A DNA stretch of 64,000 nt from Lindgomyces ingoldianus. Its lineage: Eukaryota > Ascomycota > Dothideomycetes > Pleosporales > Lindgomycetaceae. The translations under genes and the position numbers were made by a program. The notes beneath the pieces are model-generated. The model ran no database searches. It saw only the letters and a list, made by a program, of their open reading frames with translations, and was not told where the DNA came from. The DNA lies in NCBI RefSeq assembly GCF_010093535.1, contig NW_022985167.1, positions 2,055,622-2,119,621 of the forward strand, in the 5' to 3' direction. Below are positions 10,383 to 22,600 of this stretch, piece after piece (the first letter of the stretch is position 1; every line of letters begins with the position of its first letter).

Positions 10383-11132
10383 CGTAGCCGAATAAGTTTT
10401 TCAAAAAGGCTGAAGTAATGTCTAGGTATGCCTAGTCCCGTAGACTGCACAATGATGATCTTGTACCCCGGGGTTGAAGTCTTTATAAAAGTTGTTTCTG
10501 GCCATGCGACGACTCCACACGAACCCTGAGACTGGGACTAAACGTGACTCGTCGCTTCCGACCGTCTGTCTGTCGGGACTGGGGCTTCGAGTCAGGGCGC
10601 TTCCACGGGGTGCGGTTCGGGTGGAATCCAGCAGTTCGTCAGGTGCCCGATATGTTGCGGAGTACTGGACTGGGGAACTTCATGTGGCGCATATGACCCA
10701 CGAATTCCTGCGGCCGCCCCGCCATGTGCAAGATGGCGTTTGCATGGAGAGAGGCGGGGCTCGAAACGAGTGGAGGCTTTAATGCACGTCGGCTGACATG
10801 GATGTCTTCGCCAACGCTACTGGGTGAATATCGGACTTGTTACAGAGAACCAATAGACGCCCCAGTTGATAGACTAGTGAATTGATCATGAACAAGAAAC
10901 CATCGGAAGTCGGTTGCACTAATTGAATTCCGCCGAATTCATCGACTTGGTGGAATTGTCCCCTTCAACTGAGCAAGAAGTCGGATGATCTCTTTGTCGA
11001 GCTCGGGTTAATCGGAACGGTACCGGAATGCGAAGCGGAAGAATAACTCGTCAAAAAAAAACCTCATTCGCAAATGGGTGCGAAATTATTACCTTAAACA
11101 TTGGTCTGTTTCTGTATCACAACTTTCTCAAA
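10383..11132. promoter_or_regulatory. Shared promoter region of permease and aldolase
   Basis: 750 bases between two divergent start codons. CTTTATAAAAG near 10484 is a TATA-like site about 100 bases upstream of the permease ATG and is nearly symmetrical. The open frame at 10492-10782 is GC-rich without a domain and is not called. Possible joint regulation is inferred from the arrangement only. Confidence 0.4.
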
Positions 11133-12163
11133 ATGCCTTCCAACGAGACACTCTCCAATGGCTGCGATTCTACACGATACTCCTTTCCACCTGGCATTCA
11201 CGTCCCTTCCCTAACATTCTTCAAGAATAACACCCAACAGGAGATCGACTGGGATGTTCAGGAAACCCACTTTGATTTTCTCATCTCGTCTGGGCTCCAT
11301 GGCATAGTAATCGCGGGAACGAATGGCGAAGCTGCGACCCTCACATCCACCGAGAAGACCCAGCTAGTACAGAAGTGTCGAAAAGCGGCAGAAACACTAG
11401 ACCGAGGAGAACTTCCCATTACGATTGGAGGGGTGGCAGGCTGCACACGCGATACGATCCAGCAGACCATCGAAGCAAAAGAGGCGGGCGCAACCGCATA
11501 TCTAGCACTGATACCTTCGTACTTCCATTTCGCAATGGACCAGGCGGCAATAATTGCGTACTTCCAGGAACTCGCAGATGCAAGCCCCATTCCCATTGTC
11601 ATCTACAACTTCCCAGGAGTAGTAGCAGGCTTGGATGTGAACTCGGAGATGCTGGACATTCTAGGAAAGCACCCAAATATTGCCGCCGTCAAGCTTACTT
11701 GTGGAGGGATTGCGAAAGTCTCTAGGATATCTGCGTCGTTTAAAACGTCGCAATTTTGCGCGCTGGCGGGACAGAGCGATTGGCTGATTCCAGCGTTGAG
11801 CGTGGGCGGCACTGGATGTATTACGGGAGTTGCAAATCTCTTCCCAAGGGCAAGCACGCTTCCATCAGGTCTCACGCCGCTAGCTAATTGAATGAATAGA
11901 CTTGTGTCGAGTTATTCAGCCTCTATCAGTCTGGAAAAATTGCCGAAGCTCAGGCGTTGCAGATCAAACTCTCCGTTGCCGAATGGGGATTCGGTAAAGG
12001 TGGTATTAACGGCACAAAGTGGGTGGTTGCAAAGAAGAGAGGATATCCGGAGACCAGCGCTCATTGCCGGAGACCGTACCCGAGATACTCTAGCGAGGAG
12101 AGGAGGAAGTGGGTTGTCAACCAGGTGTCTGGGTTGGATTTTGTCGAGGCATCCTTGGTCTAG
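11133..12163 (+). CDS. DHDPS/DapA-family aldolase, 326 aa, two exons with a GC-AG intron
   Basis: Model: 11133-11849 joined to 11900-12163. The intron runs 11850-11899 (50 bases), begins GCAAGC, has a GCTAAT branch site and ends AATAG; splicing joins NLFPR to TCVELFSLYQSGKIAEAQ, the normal C-terminal helix region, and leaves no stop. The TIM-barrel family motifs are present: GTNGEAATLT (62-71, pyruvate-binding loop), IYNFPG with the catalytic Tyr158, and VKLTCGG with the Schiff-base Lys187. The family includes dihydrodipicolinate synthase, 4-hydroxy-2-oxoglutarate aldolase and sugar-acid aldolases; in a fungus, which makes lysine by the aminoadipate route, a catabolic aldolase is more likely. 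The neighbouring quinate-type permease supports use of an imported acid. Confidence 0.88.
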
Positions 12164-12511
12164 TCTAGGTCTGCCATATTTGTTGCGTTCATGGCGCTGG
12201 GCTATCTTTAGAAAGACTGAAAGGCACATAATACGAGTCGACATAGGGGTGCATACATCCCATCTAAGGACTAACGTTTGCAGTAGGTCCATCCCCTTCT
12301 AGGAAACTGCTATCTTATCTCGCCAATTAGCCTTTGTAGCATTCCAATAACCACAGGGGTACATACTCTACCATCCGCAGATGCTCAGACCACTCCTCCT
12401 ATCTTCACATCTTCGAGCTGCTCATTCTCCTTAATCACCCCCTAGCAAGCGTTTTGGAAGAGTCTTCGTATTCTGTTTACCTAGACTGTCCAAAAATGCA
12501 GCATTATTAGA
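12164..12511. other. Convergent spacer between aldolase and Zn2Cys6 regulator
   Basis: About 350 bases containing the two 3' ends. I see nothing else in it. Confidence 0.5.
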
Positions 12512-14689
12512 TTATACTATGGCAAAATGATGGCTTGCAAAGTACTCCTGGCTCACAGTCCGAACGTCGACCCTACATCTGCCTTCATCTTGCCGACGCT
12601 GTACTTCCTCAAGGAGATCAGCTGTGGGCTTCGCGTTGGTTGCAATGCTCTCCAATCCACGGATACTTCCTAAAATCCATTTTCGCTCATCTGAATTTTC
12701 CTCTTCGCACCCCCACATCAAAAGTGGCCAGAGGAGATTCACTGGTAGGGACTCGTCAGTTTCGGCCATGAGGTGAGATAGCTTCCTGATATTTGTGATC
12801 GCGGAGTTAACGTCTTTGGTTTTTGGAAACTGCTTATATGCCACGCGATGGAGGTGCAGAAACGACGCGTAATAGTTGGCTAAGTAGGTACGGAAGCTTC
12901 TAGTTAAAGCCGTAGCCAGATTCCTGGCTAGATGCTTTTCCGTGAGGTTGCCCGCGACCGCATGATCCATGAGTGCAGGCCTTTGTCCATACAGAGCGTG
13001 CAGATCCTTTGCTATCTCAGCGCCAACGGCCATGACTTCTGTTTCATCTTGCACTGTACCACGACTTCGGTGCCAGGGATCGATCTTCGTGATTCGGCCC
13101 ACAAATGACTGCACCTTCTGGTAGAAAACGATACCTGGATGATATAGGACATCGAATAGAATCTCCTCAATTTCACTATCGAGGGTTTCAGGCTCCGAGG
13201 CAGAGTTGGCGGCAGGCGAGGCGTCGAAAATTGTATCGTCTGTATCGGAGAGGAAGAGACCCTCTCCACCTGCAGTTGAGACAGCACGAGCGTCGAGAAG
13301 ACGGAGCCAAGATATCAATCGTTTCTCTGGGACAGTAAAAGACCCCTTTTCGGAATTTTGGATTAGATTGTATGCTTCTCTCAGATTCCCATGTGCCCTT
13401 GGAAGTGTCTCGGTAAGGAGCTGAGAACAGTGTCAGTCTCTCAGGTCCATGTATAAATTTCATCACCTAGAACAGAAACTGTAATCTTGTCGATGTTGAC
13501 GGCAATGCAGGCAAGCAGCCTGACAAACAGGCTATATTCTAGCCATACTCCCCGCCTGTGGCAACATTTTATCGAGTGGCGGCACTTACGTCTGTATAGG
13601 TGAGAAGGAACAAAGCAGCGAGCACATACTTTAGCTCATCCTTGCCTTTCTCCGCCCCATCCTTTCTCCTCCCTAACGCACTAGACAACTGTCTTGCTGC
13701 GTTGTCATACAACGGTCTCCAATCTGTCACTCTAGCACCCCCATCTGAACCCAACCCACTGCGCTGCATCTGCATTGCTGCAAAAGCCATAATAGCACTC
13801 CGAACTACAGGTGATTCAGAGGCCATAGTAGCGAAGAACGCTCGCGTCGACGCCCATTTTGGGCCAATTTCGACGGGGGTGAGGATAGGCGGCATTAGCA
13901 TTTGTAGAAATGCGGTGATGAGCAGATCCTCATCATTGGAAGTCACATTTCCTCTCCCTTCCGATGCAAAAGGCGATGTGGAAGCAGGATCAGGGTGATA
14001 GGCACCACGATCAGGAATTGTGCTCACTGATTGTTGTGCCATATCCTGTTGGTCAGGAAATTGTGGTAGTGGAGGTTGCTGCTGAATAGGCTGGGGTCCG
14101 AGGTTGAAATTCGTGCTCGGATTAGAGTTTGAGTGGTCAGAAGGCCACGAACTAGGACTCAGCAGCATGGCTTCATCCCAAGTTCCAATTCCCAGTGGGC
14201 CCGAGAGGTCGAAGAAGGAACTCCCATTCAAGCCAAACCCATCAAATGCGGTAGCACTCGGATGGGTAGTACTTGGGGTTTGCGCAGTCGGCAGAGTTTG
14301 TGGGCCTATCTGGCTTGCATGGGAATTTCGCGACGTAGGAGCCCGGTTCCACGTGCAATCTAGGTTAAGTCTCTCACAATGTGCACACCGCGGACGGCGC
14401 TCATTGCAACGAACTTTTCGCCGCCTAGAACATCGTCAGCAAGTTACAGCAAGCCACCGCATACCGTAGAGCTTCATGAGTTTAGGTATTCGCTGTCTGC
14501 TGGGTTCAAGAATATTATGAAGTAGATACCAAATCCTGTCATGTTCCGTTTTACGTGCTGTCATCCAGTAAATCTAGCATTTGGGAGAGCTTACCGGCAA
14601 GCGTTGCATCCGTTCTTCGATCTGGCAGGACGAGGAGTAGATTCGTTGGCTGCCGGGAAAGACTGCTCCTGAGGCGACATTTGAGACAT
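12512..14689 (-). CDS. Zn2Cys6 transcription factor, 612 aa, three exons
   Basis: Model: exons 14689-14595, 14424-13590 and 13420-12512. The zinc cluster is split by the first intron: NGCNACR ends exon 1, and RRKVRCNERRPRCAHCE plus RLNLDC begin exon 2, giving C-x2-C-x6-C-x6-C-x2-C-x6-C. The second intron (169 bases) starts GTAAGT after LLTYTD; the acceptor at 13421 yields LLTETLPRAHGNLREAYNLI. The long second intron could hide another small exon. The middle and C-terminal parts match the fungal-specific regulatory region (AALFLLTYTD; later LLWPLLMWGCEE). A nuclear DNA-binding regulator, perhaps of the flanking aldolase/permease or of the exporter just upstream (head-to-tail). Confidence 0.82.
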
Positions 14690-15203
14690 CTGGAGGGGTG
14701 GAAGACACCTATTGATGGACGCGGGACTGGTTGGATAATGAATAGCGACGGTAGATAGAAGGATGCGTGGTGGTGATGGGCATTTCAAGATTAGAGAAAG
14801 AGCGGGTAGCGTGCTTATGTAACACTCTCTTGGCGGCACATTCGTGGTTCCACCACGGCAGAGGCGTTTGATAAGAGGTTTTCGCAGTCTTTTGCTGTTC
14901 TTTTAACCCTATCAAGGAGTGTGATAGGTAGAATCTATCTTGTTTATGCTCTCTTTTGTGCTAACATGGTGGACGTGTCGAGGGAGTCGAGGCAGATGAC
15001 TACGGGGCTGATCCCCCTCCCTCCCCCCACGTGATTAATCTAGCCCCATTGTGGTCGCCCCAACTTGGGAACCTGACCTTGGGACATTGCGAGTTCTCAT
15101 TCATGTAAGCTTCAATTGAAGCTGTACCTAAGTATCTATCTAACCAGGTCACCTATTCATTACCGCTACATGCTGAATATCTCCGTTGTCGCATGTTAAC
15201 GTC
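14690..15203. promoter_or_regulatory. Upstream region of the Zn2Cys6 gene
   Basis: About 510 bases between the regulator's ATG and the stop of the exporter on the same strand. Contains a C-rich run near 15010. No additional gene is seen. Confidence 0.35.
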
Positions 15204-16688
15204 TTATCCCTTCTCGTCTCCCGCAGCGCAATAAGGACTCTTTGCCCGAATCCTCGCGCCGTAGAACCAGAGAATAAATACTGCCGTGGATCCGAATACC
15301 AGAAACGCTCCTGCTAGAACAGTAGCACCCCATCCAAACCCGAGGCTGTTAAACATGTATGGTGCAAAGAGAGGGAAGAATGCCGCCGTCAAACTTCGTA
15401 GCACTAGGTTTGTCGAGATAGCTGACGCAGCATACTGAGTGTATGTATCAATAGTGTAGACCGACACAGACCCGGAGCACACGTAAACGCCCATGGTGAA
15501 TATGAGACTTCCGATGTTGGGTACGATCCAATGGACCTTCGCCTGTCCAGCCCACCCCCACCATACAAGACCAACTGGAACGAGAAAAGTTCCGATAATC
15601 ATGGCTGGGACCCGGAACTCAGGGCGGCCGACGTTGTTATTCCGGGATTTCAGGCTCGTGAAGATGTAATCGTTGAGGTGACCAGCGACCATCACGCCAC
15701 ATATAAGCCCAATGGCGACTGAGAGGTAGTTCAGGCTCCCAATCCGTATGCCTTGCCCGTATTGCTGTGACCACATTCGGGGATAGAGAAACAGAAATAA
15801 GAACATTGTGCCATAAAGCAGAGCCATGTAGGCTGCGAGGAGCTGGACAATGAGTTGGGTGCCTAGCATTCGAAGTGGCCGTTGGATATTCGTCCGCATG
15901 AGTCCCAGGAAGGGCTTGTTCTCATCACCCGTCTTCCCGCTGCTTGAATCTTTACCCCTCAATATTTTCCTCTGCGTGTATTCTAATCGAGGCTCGTACA
16001 TCTCTTTCAAGAAGAAGAAGGCGACCAGAATCACCGCACCAGAAGCGATTGAAGTGATCCAGAATACCCACCGCCAGTCCATCCCTTCTGAGATAAAAGC
16101 TCCGCATATGGGACCTAGAGCCGGGCCAAGTAGTGGAGCTGCCATGAAGAGAGCAAACGCTTTCCCTCGCTCTTCTGCTCTCCATAAGTCGCCAAGGACT
16201 CCGCCAGCAATGGCATCCCCAACACACACCCCGAAACCCGAGAGAAGACGGAAGGCCAACATCTGATCTAGAGTTCTGGCTGCTCCACACCCAGTGTTCC
16301 AGATGATAAAGATGGTACTACCAGCGAGAAGGATGGGCTTGCGACCGTACACTTCAGAGAGAGGTGCTAGGATGAGCGATGACAAACCAACTCCAATGAG
16401 AATCAACGAATTGATTAGCAGCCAATCGTAGGCATCTTCGATATGTAGGCTGTGTGAAATCTGCCTCTCAACCGGCGAGAGCATGGTTTCCGAGAGAGGC
16501 TGGAGGAATGCAAACCCAGAAAGAATCAAGGTCGCTGTCCATTTCTTCGAGCGAGGCCAGTTTTTTGGACGTTCCGGATCGTGAGGCCCGGACCATACTT
16601 GCTCTTGCCCACCAGACTCAAGGTTGCTAGGTGTTGTGCCATTCGCTGAACCGGCAACCAAGTCCACTTTCACTTCGGATTCCCCCAT
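15204..16688 (-). CDS. MFS drug:H+ antiporter (DHA1) family exporter, 494 aa
   Basis: Single exon. ATG at 16688 is the first true ATG; the open frame extends upstream without one. The cytosolic N-terminus ends in GPHDPERPKNWPRSKKW, the usual lead into TM1 of fungal DHA1 proteins. LSEVYGRKPILL is the loop 2-3 motif, FRLLSGFGVCVGDAIAGG matches TM4, APLLGPALGPICGAFI is motif C of antiporters, and WRWVFWI precedes TM6. A basic loop follows in the middle, then six more helices. Likely plasma-membrane proton-driven export of a toxic or waste compound; substrate unknown. Upstream of, and on the same strand as, the Zn2Cys6 gene. Confidence 0.88.
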   Translation of the reverse strand: MGESEVKVDLVAGSANGTTPSNLESGGQEQVWSGPHDPERPKNWPRSKKWTATLILSGFAFLQPLSETMLSPVERQISHSLHIEDAYDWLLINSLILIGVGLSSLILAPLSEVYGRKPILLAGSTIFIIWNTGCGAARTLDQMLAFRLLSGFGVCVGDAIAGGVLGDLWRAEERGKAFALFMAAPLLGPALGPICGAFISEGMDWRWVFWITSIASGAVILVAFFFLKEMYEPRLEYTQRKILRGKDSSSGKTGDENKPFLGLMRTNIQRPLRMLGTQLIVQLLAAYMALLYGTMFLFLFLYPRMWSQQYGQGIRIGSLNYLSVAIGLICGVMVAGHLNDYIFTSLKSRNNNVGRPEFRVPAMIIGTFLVPVGLVWWGWAGQAKVHWIVPNIGSLIFTMGVYVCSGSVSVYTIDTYTQYAASAISTNLVLRSLTAAFFPLFAPYMFNSLGFGWGATVLAGAFLVFGSTAVFILWFYGARIRAKSPYCAAGDEKG

Positions 16689-18491
16689 CTTGTTGGTGAA
16701 AAGTGATTGTGAGAGGGGATCGATGGTGAAGTCCAATTCTGTTGAAGTTAGTTTTATTTCTGGTGGAAAATTGGGTCCTTCGGTACGGGCAGCGGAATCG
16801 AAGCGTGCCGCACAAACCCGCGCCACATAGATGAAATCTGGAAACAACAACCCTGGCCATCATCAACGTTGGAAACCTAGCCAATACCAACATACGAAAT
16901 CACTAGAGAATAGCTTACCCGAGGTAAGCGACGTGGGAGATACCATCGTAAATAGCCCGCTTTCGGGCATAGGCCCCCTCTTGCAATCAGCTCCCATACA
17001 TGGAACGAACAAAGATGCGAACATTACACGTCAGATTTGTTTGCTCTTTCTGCCCATGTACGATTGAAACTGAGTTTTTCTATTAAACCTCTTGCTACAT
17101 TAACAGAATCTAAATCTCTGCCCTGGATTTACCCTGCCGTGTTCCGCGTCGGTCGACGAGATGTAATCTCACTCTCTTTTTTAGCCAAACTACAGGCGAG
17201 GTCGATCACATAGCCGAGGACATGTGAGTGCTGATGACTCACCCAAAACGGCGGTCAAGACGATCAGGTGGCGCGGGGCGTATTAGACCTGGAAATGAGC
17301 CCCTGTTCGTACACCCGCACTCGTCTTAGCTAGGAGGACATGGCGCATGGAGGAAATATCACACTAAATATACCCTAGAGACTAACTCTTTATCATTCTC
17401 TCGCACGAAAGTTTCGATTCTGATTGCAGACAGTGGACACTATTGTTCAATCTAAAGCTAACTCCCGTAACATTCAAGGGCTTCCTGCATGCTTAGGGGG
17501 CCTTCCTCACGTAATGGGCAATCATTTGAAAGATAAATAAGTAAGCCTGTCATGTCATTCAGCAATTCCATACGAGCCTTAGATCTTTGCAACTCTCGGC
17601 GAATCACGTCTCTGACGACTTTCATTTGCCCGTACATGAATTGTTTCTTTTTCAACACACGGTAAGGGTTTGATATGTTTTCTCTATTCTTCCGTTTCCT
17701 AGGGTACTGCTAACGTATATACTATCATTGCGTAGAGGGGTGTAAGAATACTAGCCGAAAATTTATCCCTAAACACTGATTATGTGTCAAGCATGTGGAA
17801 GCACAGAGATGAGAGGAACTAAACTAGATTAATTACTAGAGGGCCTATCTAGGAGTCTATATATATACAAGAAAAGGGGTAAGTCTTGGCAACATGAGAC
17901 CATCGTGTGAGTAGACGACTATCGTGTGAGCCATGCGTGAGAGTCATGCGTGACTACTGCAAACATTATGCTTCTCCAGTCCCATCAACACTACCTAAAA
18001 TCTACGAGAAAAATCAAAGTGCGAATCTCGATGCGTTTTCGCAGCTTTGCGTCGGCTAGAATTTTGTGCAAGCTGAGACTTGGAAGGAGCGCTCGGCGAT
18101 CATGGATTCAGCATTTCCGTTAGGTTTTCACTTGAGTGCATCCTTACAAGGTGCTTTGGCCTCAGGCTCAGAATTGAAGTGCTTAGAGATCAGCGCTTCA
18201 CCTGGTTTCTGGTTCTTCAAGAAGTATCAGCTCTGTCCTGTATTGTACCTCACATAGTAGTTGGTGCTAATGATTCCTTGGCGAACTGAATCTCTCTTAA
18301 CTATGTCATCCGTATTAACAGGTTATACTGTCGCGGGCCGCTAGGGGCAGCTCATCGACGAGATAGAACAGCGGCCTCCAAAAGCTGGTAAAAACCGTCA
18401 GTTGGGCCAAGAGCCCTATACGCGAAGGGCCATCACTTGACCGCCCTAATCCTCTGGCGCAATATTTCTCCACATCCCCGTGTGAAACTCT
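16689..18491. other. 1.8 kb without a convincing gene
   Basis: A small minus-strand frame at 17458-17658 (KVVRDVIRRELQRSKARMEL..., about 66 residues) has protein-like helical composition but no ATG at its head and no match I recognise; it could be a remnant. Near 17880-17960 there are irregular repeats of CGTGTGAG and CATGCGTGA, possibly a decayed repeat. The first 500 bases should hold the exporter promoter. Nothing else seen. Confidence 0.4.
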
Positions 18492-18968
18492 TCAGGATCC
18501 TCCGGATAACGGAAATGGGATCGGTGTCCGAGCGCGCATAGTTACTGGGAAGAACAAATGAGTTTTGTCGCTGAAGCCTATTTTCTCTGATGTAGGTGGT
18601 GGCCCCTGGCTCGGAGCTTCGAGAGTGATCAGAGCCTGCTGGATTGAGTATGTGGCTGGATATAGCTCTCTCTCGTCGAAGATAAACACCGTTCCGACAC
18701 CTTCTAGCTCGTTCTCTAGCAGTTTCTTCACCACCGGTAGATAATTCTCTGGAATCTCTTTCTCTGCTCCCAGATCCGGAAACCCTGGAAGGTAACGGGA
18801 TATAAAGCCATGGCTATGCAGATGACAGCTTTGGAAGGTATCTCGAAAATCAGTAACGGCAACGCCCAGCTCATCCCATACGAGATTTGATTTCCTCCTA
18901 TCCTTTGCATCTTCTGGAAGCTCCTTGAAGAGCTGGAAGGCTTCTCCTTCTCCTGCAGGGCTTTCCAT
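18492..18968 (-). CDS. Unrecognised protein, 158 aa, possibly a gene fragment
   Basis: An ATG-started frame with ordinary protein composition (for example FISRYLPGFPDLGAEKE, YLPVVKKLLENELEG, VGTVFIFDERELYPATYS). The start LFKELPED faintly recalls the 2EXR/F-box-like opening of fungal proteins, but the rest does not follow that family. No signal peptide or membrane segment. A second frame at 19055-19309 on the same strand (HQAVDAYFQVIREILWLRED) may be part of the same decayed gene; no splice join restores one protein. It lies next to a dead transposon. Could be chance. Confidence 0.3.
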   Translation of the reverse strand: MESPAGEGEAFQLFKELPEDAKDRRKSNLVWDELGVAVTDFRDTFQSCHLHSHGFISRYLPGFPDLGAEKEIPENYLPVVKKLLENELEGVGTVFIFDERELYPATYSIQQALITLEAPSQGPPPTSEKIGFSDKTHLFFPVTMRARTPIPFPLSGGS

Positions 18969-19684
18969 TTAAGGAATTTGATACTCGCTTGTGTCATATC
19001 TTTCGCAGGGAAGGAAAGTCCATGCAAAGACTCACTGTAGGCTCTCTATTGAACTCAAGTGTAGGTAAACTCGCTGAACTCTGCCTGTAAGATATGGTCT
19101 TCCCGCAACCAAAGAATCTCACGGATGACTTGAAAATATGCATCTACAGCTTGGTGTAAGCCAAAAAAGTTCCATAGATTCCAGAGAATGCAGCTATTCC
19201 ATTTTCGGATTTTACGTCGTAACAACCAATATCCGCTCGATACAAAGTTCCCCAATCGCAACCGAAACGACTTGATCGGCCCCGGACCAACACCCCGCAT
19301 ATGAGGCATGGGTCGGTATTTCTAAGTGTGGACGCTGTAGGCTGAGGTTACAGTTGCGCCGGGGGACTTTGGAACACATTTCTTGCCATTCGTGGCTGTA
19401 TGGCTGGACACTTTCAAGATCTTAAGTTGCGTATAGGGACCCACGGTCCAAATCGCTGTCAGTGTAACAAAATACCCAATGTGCGGTACGTCACAGTTCG
19501 CATTGGTATTTATGGCATTATAGACTCCGCCGTATGCTCGTAATACGTATGTTCTCCGTGGGTCAGTGGACTCCAAGTCTTAGAACAATGAAGTATATAT
19601 ATCCTTGCACTTCAGGCCCCTATCCACCTTGTTTTCCAAGTCTATATTACGTCCCCCTTCTCTTTCACTATTTTCTGCCCCTGC
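18969..19684. other. Flank of the hAT element
   Basis: No supported gene; the minus-strand frame 19055-19309 is mentioned with the previous entry. Ends with the left 8-bp target duplication GCCCCTGC at 19677-19684. Confidence 0.45.
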
Positions 19685-22600
19685 CAGCGCTTCCAACGAG
19701 GCGTAGTACTGTACGATTGGGCGATTTTGAGGCCTGTACGGGTGAGATTTTGAGTACGTTCGTACGGCAGGGAGGAGGAGAGGGAGGTGTACGTATTGTA
19801 ACTAGTACAGCTCACGTGATCTATACAAGTAGTATAATTTAATTAAAGTACGTTGTACTCTAGTTAAAACAACTAATATTATAGGTCTCTAGAGACGCAG
19901 GATTAAGGTCTAAATAGCTATTAGATAACTAATTCTCCCTAGTAACATAAGTAGAGAGGTCTAAAAGCTTACTGCTTACTACCTTATTCTGTAACTAATT
20001 CTTTTAGAGTTAAATAGCCTTAATTATTACACTTTTAAGTAAGCCTTAATTATTAGTTACTATATAACTAGCTGCACTAAAACACCTCTCACACTTGCAG
20101 CTAGTAGCTAGGATAGTAAGAAAGTTAAAGGTAATCTTAAAGAAAATAAAATAGGCTGTTTTGCCTTTAGTAAGCTACTTGTGACGGTGCTGCTTGTTAA
20201 GCTCCACTGCTAGTCACATGATCTCGCTAAGGGTTAAGCGAGCGCGCTAGCGCCTTGGCGCTGCGCAAGCTTTTCTCTCGCGAAAACCCTTCGCCTCCTT
20301 CACTCCCCATCCTAGTTTAGCTGAAATAGAGCCGACCTACTCTGCCATGCTTCCCCGGCTCTATACGGTAGTAGAGACAGTGCTTGTCATCACACTACTA
20401 TTATAAAAGTTCTTTACAGAGTAAGGGGTAATCTTTATAGTAATTAGCTTTTATAAAGTTATAGTAAAGCTACAGCTTATTTAACGCTTTTTTACACTTA
20501 TATAAGTGTTAATTTATTATAAAAAAGAGGTTAATAAAAAAGTAAGCCTTATAATTATTATTATAATAGTTGCTACCTAGCAGCTTTTAACACCTAAAAG
20601 ATAAGAGCTTATTTTTAAAGTTAGGCTTCTCTTTAGCATTTAAATACTAGTTAAAGATTATTTTTATTAACCTAGTTACTTTATCTACCTAGCTTTTATA
20701 ATGCTGCTAGTAATCTTAAAACTAAAGTAAATATAATTAAAAGTTAAGGATAGTAGCAACTACATAGTATAAGACTAAAAAACTAAAGATTAGTTTACTC
20801 TAGTAAGTAGTAAGCTTTTAATAGCTAAACTTTATAGCATTTTTAAAGTATAAGTTGCTTAGCTTGTTAGCAGTAATTATTCTTATCTAATTAAAGTAGA
20901 TTTAGAGGCACTAAAGCTCTGTTATAGTCCTCTATAGTAAGCTAAATAAGCCTTAGCCTTTAAGTCTCTTTATTATTTAATAAAACTTCTCTAAAAAGTC
21001 TTTAAAGCGCTTAATCTTATCTTAATTATCTTTAGTAATAAGATCTGCTAGCGCATTAAAGCTAGCACATTAAGTTTTTTTATTAGCATTAAAAAAGCCT
21101 TTTTATTACTATTAAAAGCAACTAATTACTTCTCTAAGCTTATAACAGTGTAATAGCATAAGATAAACTAAGTGCTAGTGCACTCTGCTATTACGCACTA
21201 GATTAAGTGTACTAAACTACTAAATTAAGTCCTTTTTTATAATATTAATTTAAAGAGTCTTAAAAAGCCTTATGCGCTTATGTAATGTAAGAACACTATT
21301 TATAAAGTTATAAAGTTGTCTAACAACTCTACACTTTTTATATAGCTTAAATTAATTGCGTAGAGCAGCTCTAGTAAGCTTCTACTTAAATTTTATAACA
21401 CTTTTACTATATATAATAGCTTTAATAACTATCTAGATTATATAGCTAGCGCAGCAGATCTAGTGCTGTCTATTAAGCTTATACAGTAGATTAAGCTCTT
21501 TATTAAGGCTCTTAGTAAGCTTGTTATTATTGTTAGACATGTTATTACTAATAAAGTAGCTAAATTTTAATATAATACTATACTTATTAATAACAGCAGC
21601 TATCTTAAAGGCTTAAGCTGTAATGATTCTACGAATTGTTCTATCTTAGGTCGCTTGGATCCTATCTAAAGGGTCCCTGTATCGGCCCCGACCATGACTT
21701 GACCTAGTCTCCCGCAGTTACCCCTATTCCCTCATGTATTTAGTCGCACCTCGCCCCCGTAGCTAGCTTGGTAGTTTTCTGATATCCTACGTATAAGGCC
21801 TATAGGTGTCATTAGTATTCCCAGGTCTCTAAGTCCCCACGCACTCCCATATGCCTCTAAGTGGATCCATACTGCATTTAGACCCATTGTCTTGCCTGCG
21901 CTGTTACATAAGCACTGCTAGTATAGTTGCTGTATAAGTTTTTAAAGCTAATTAAAAAATCTTACTAAGCGTGTAAAGCATTTAGCTATTATTAGTTATA
22001 AAGTTCTTATAATAGTAGCCTGTGCGCGCCTACTAATAAAGTCAGCTACTACTGCAAGGAAGAAGAGGTAGTTTCTAAAACTCTATACATTTACGCTTAG
22101 TGTAATTTTTAATAGCACTATTACTAGTATTATTTAAATCTTTTTCTTTTGCTGTAAAAGTGCAGCGTAGATATCCTTAAAAAGCGTAGCAGTAGAATGT
22201 AAAAGGGTAGTAAAAAGATCTATATAATTCTAGCTAATAAAACTATAAGTCTTTAATAATGTTACTTTTTTAAATAACTAATTTTGCACTATAGCCTAGT
22301 TAACTAGAGCACTACGCAGAGAACTCTCCTACTATAGTGTATAAGATAATCCCTGTAACAAGCCTGCTGCTCCTCTAGCTGCCTCCTATAGGTGCTGCAG
22401 TAGCTATACACTGTTAGAGAAGAGCTCCCTATTAACATTAACCTTATGCTCTCTTATTAAGTATTAAATAATATAGTTATAGCTATCTACTACCTTTACA
22501 GCGCTTTAAGAACCTTACTTATAGCATTAATAGCAGAGCTAGAGGCAGATTACCTTACTCTGCTTCTTTAAAAGCGTTAAATCTGTGCTATAAGCTTATA

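Noticed and set aside
10492..10782. 96-residue frame between permease and aldolase
   Set aside because: GC-rich, no domain, and lies in the shared promoter of two clear genes.
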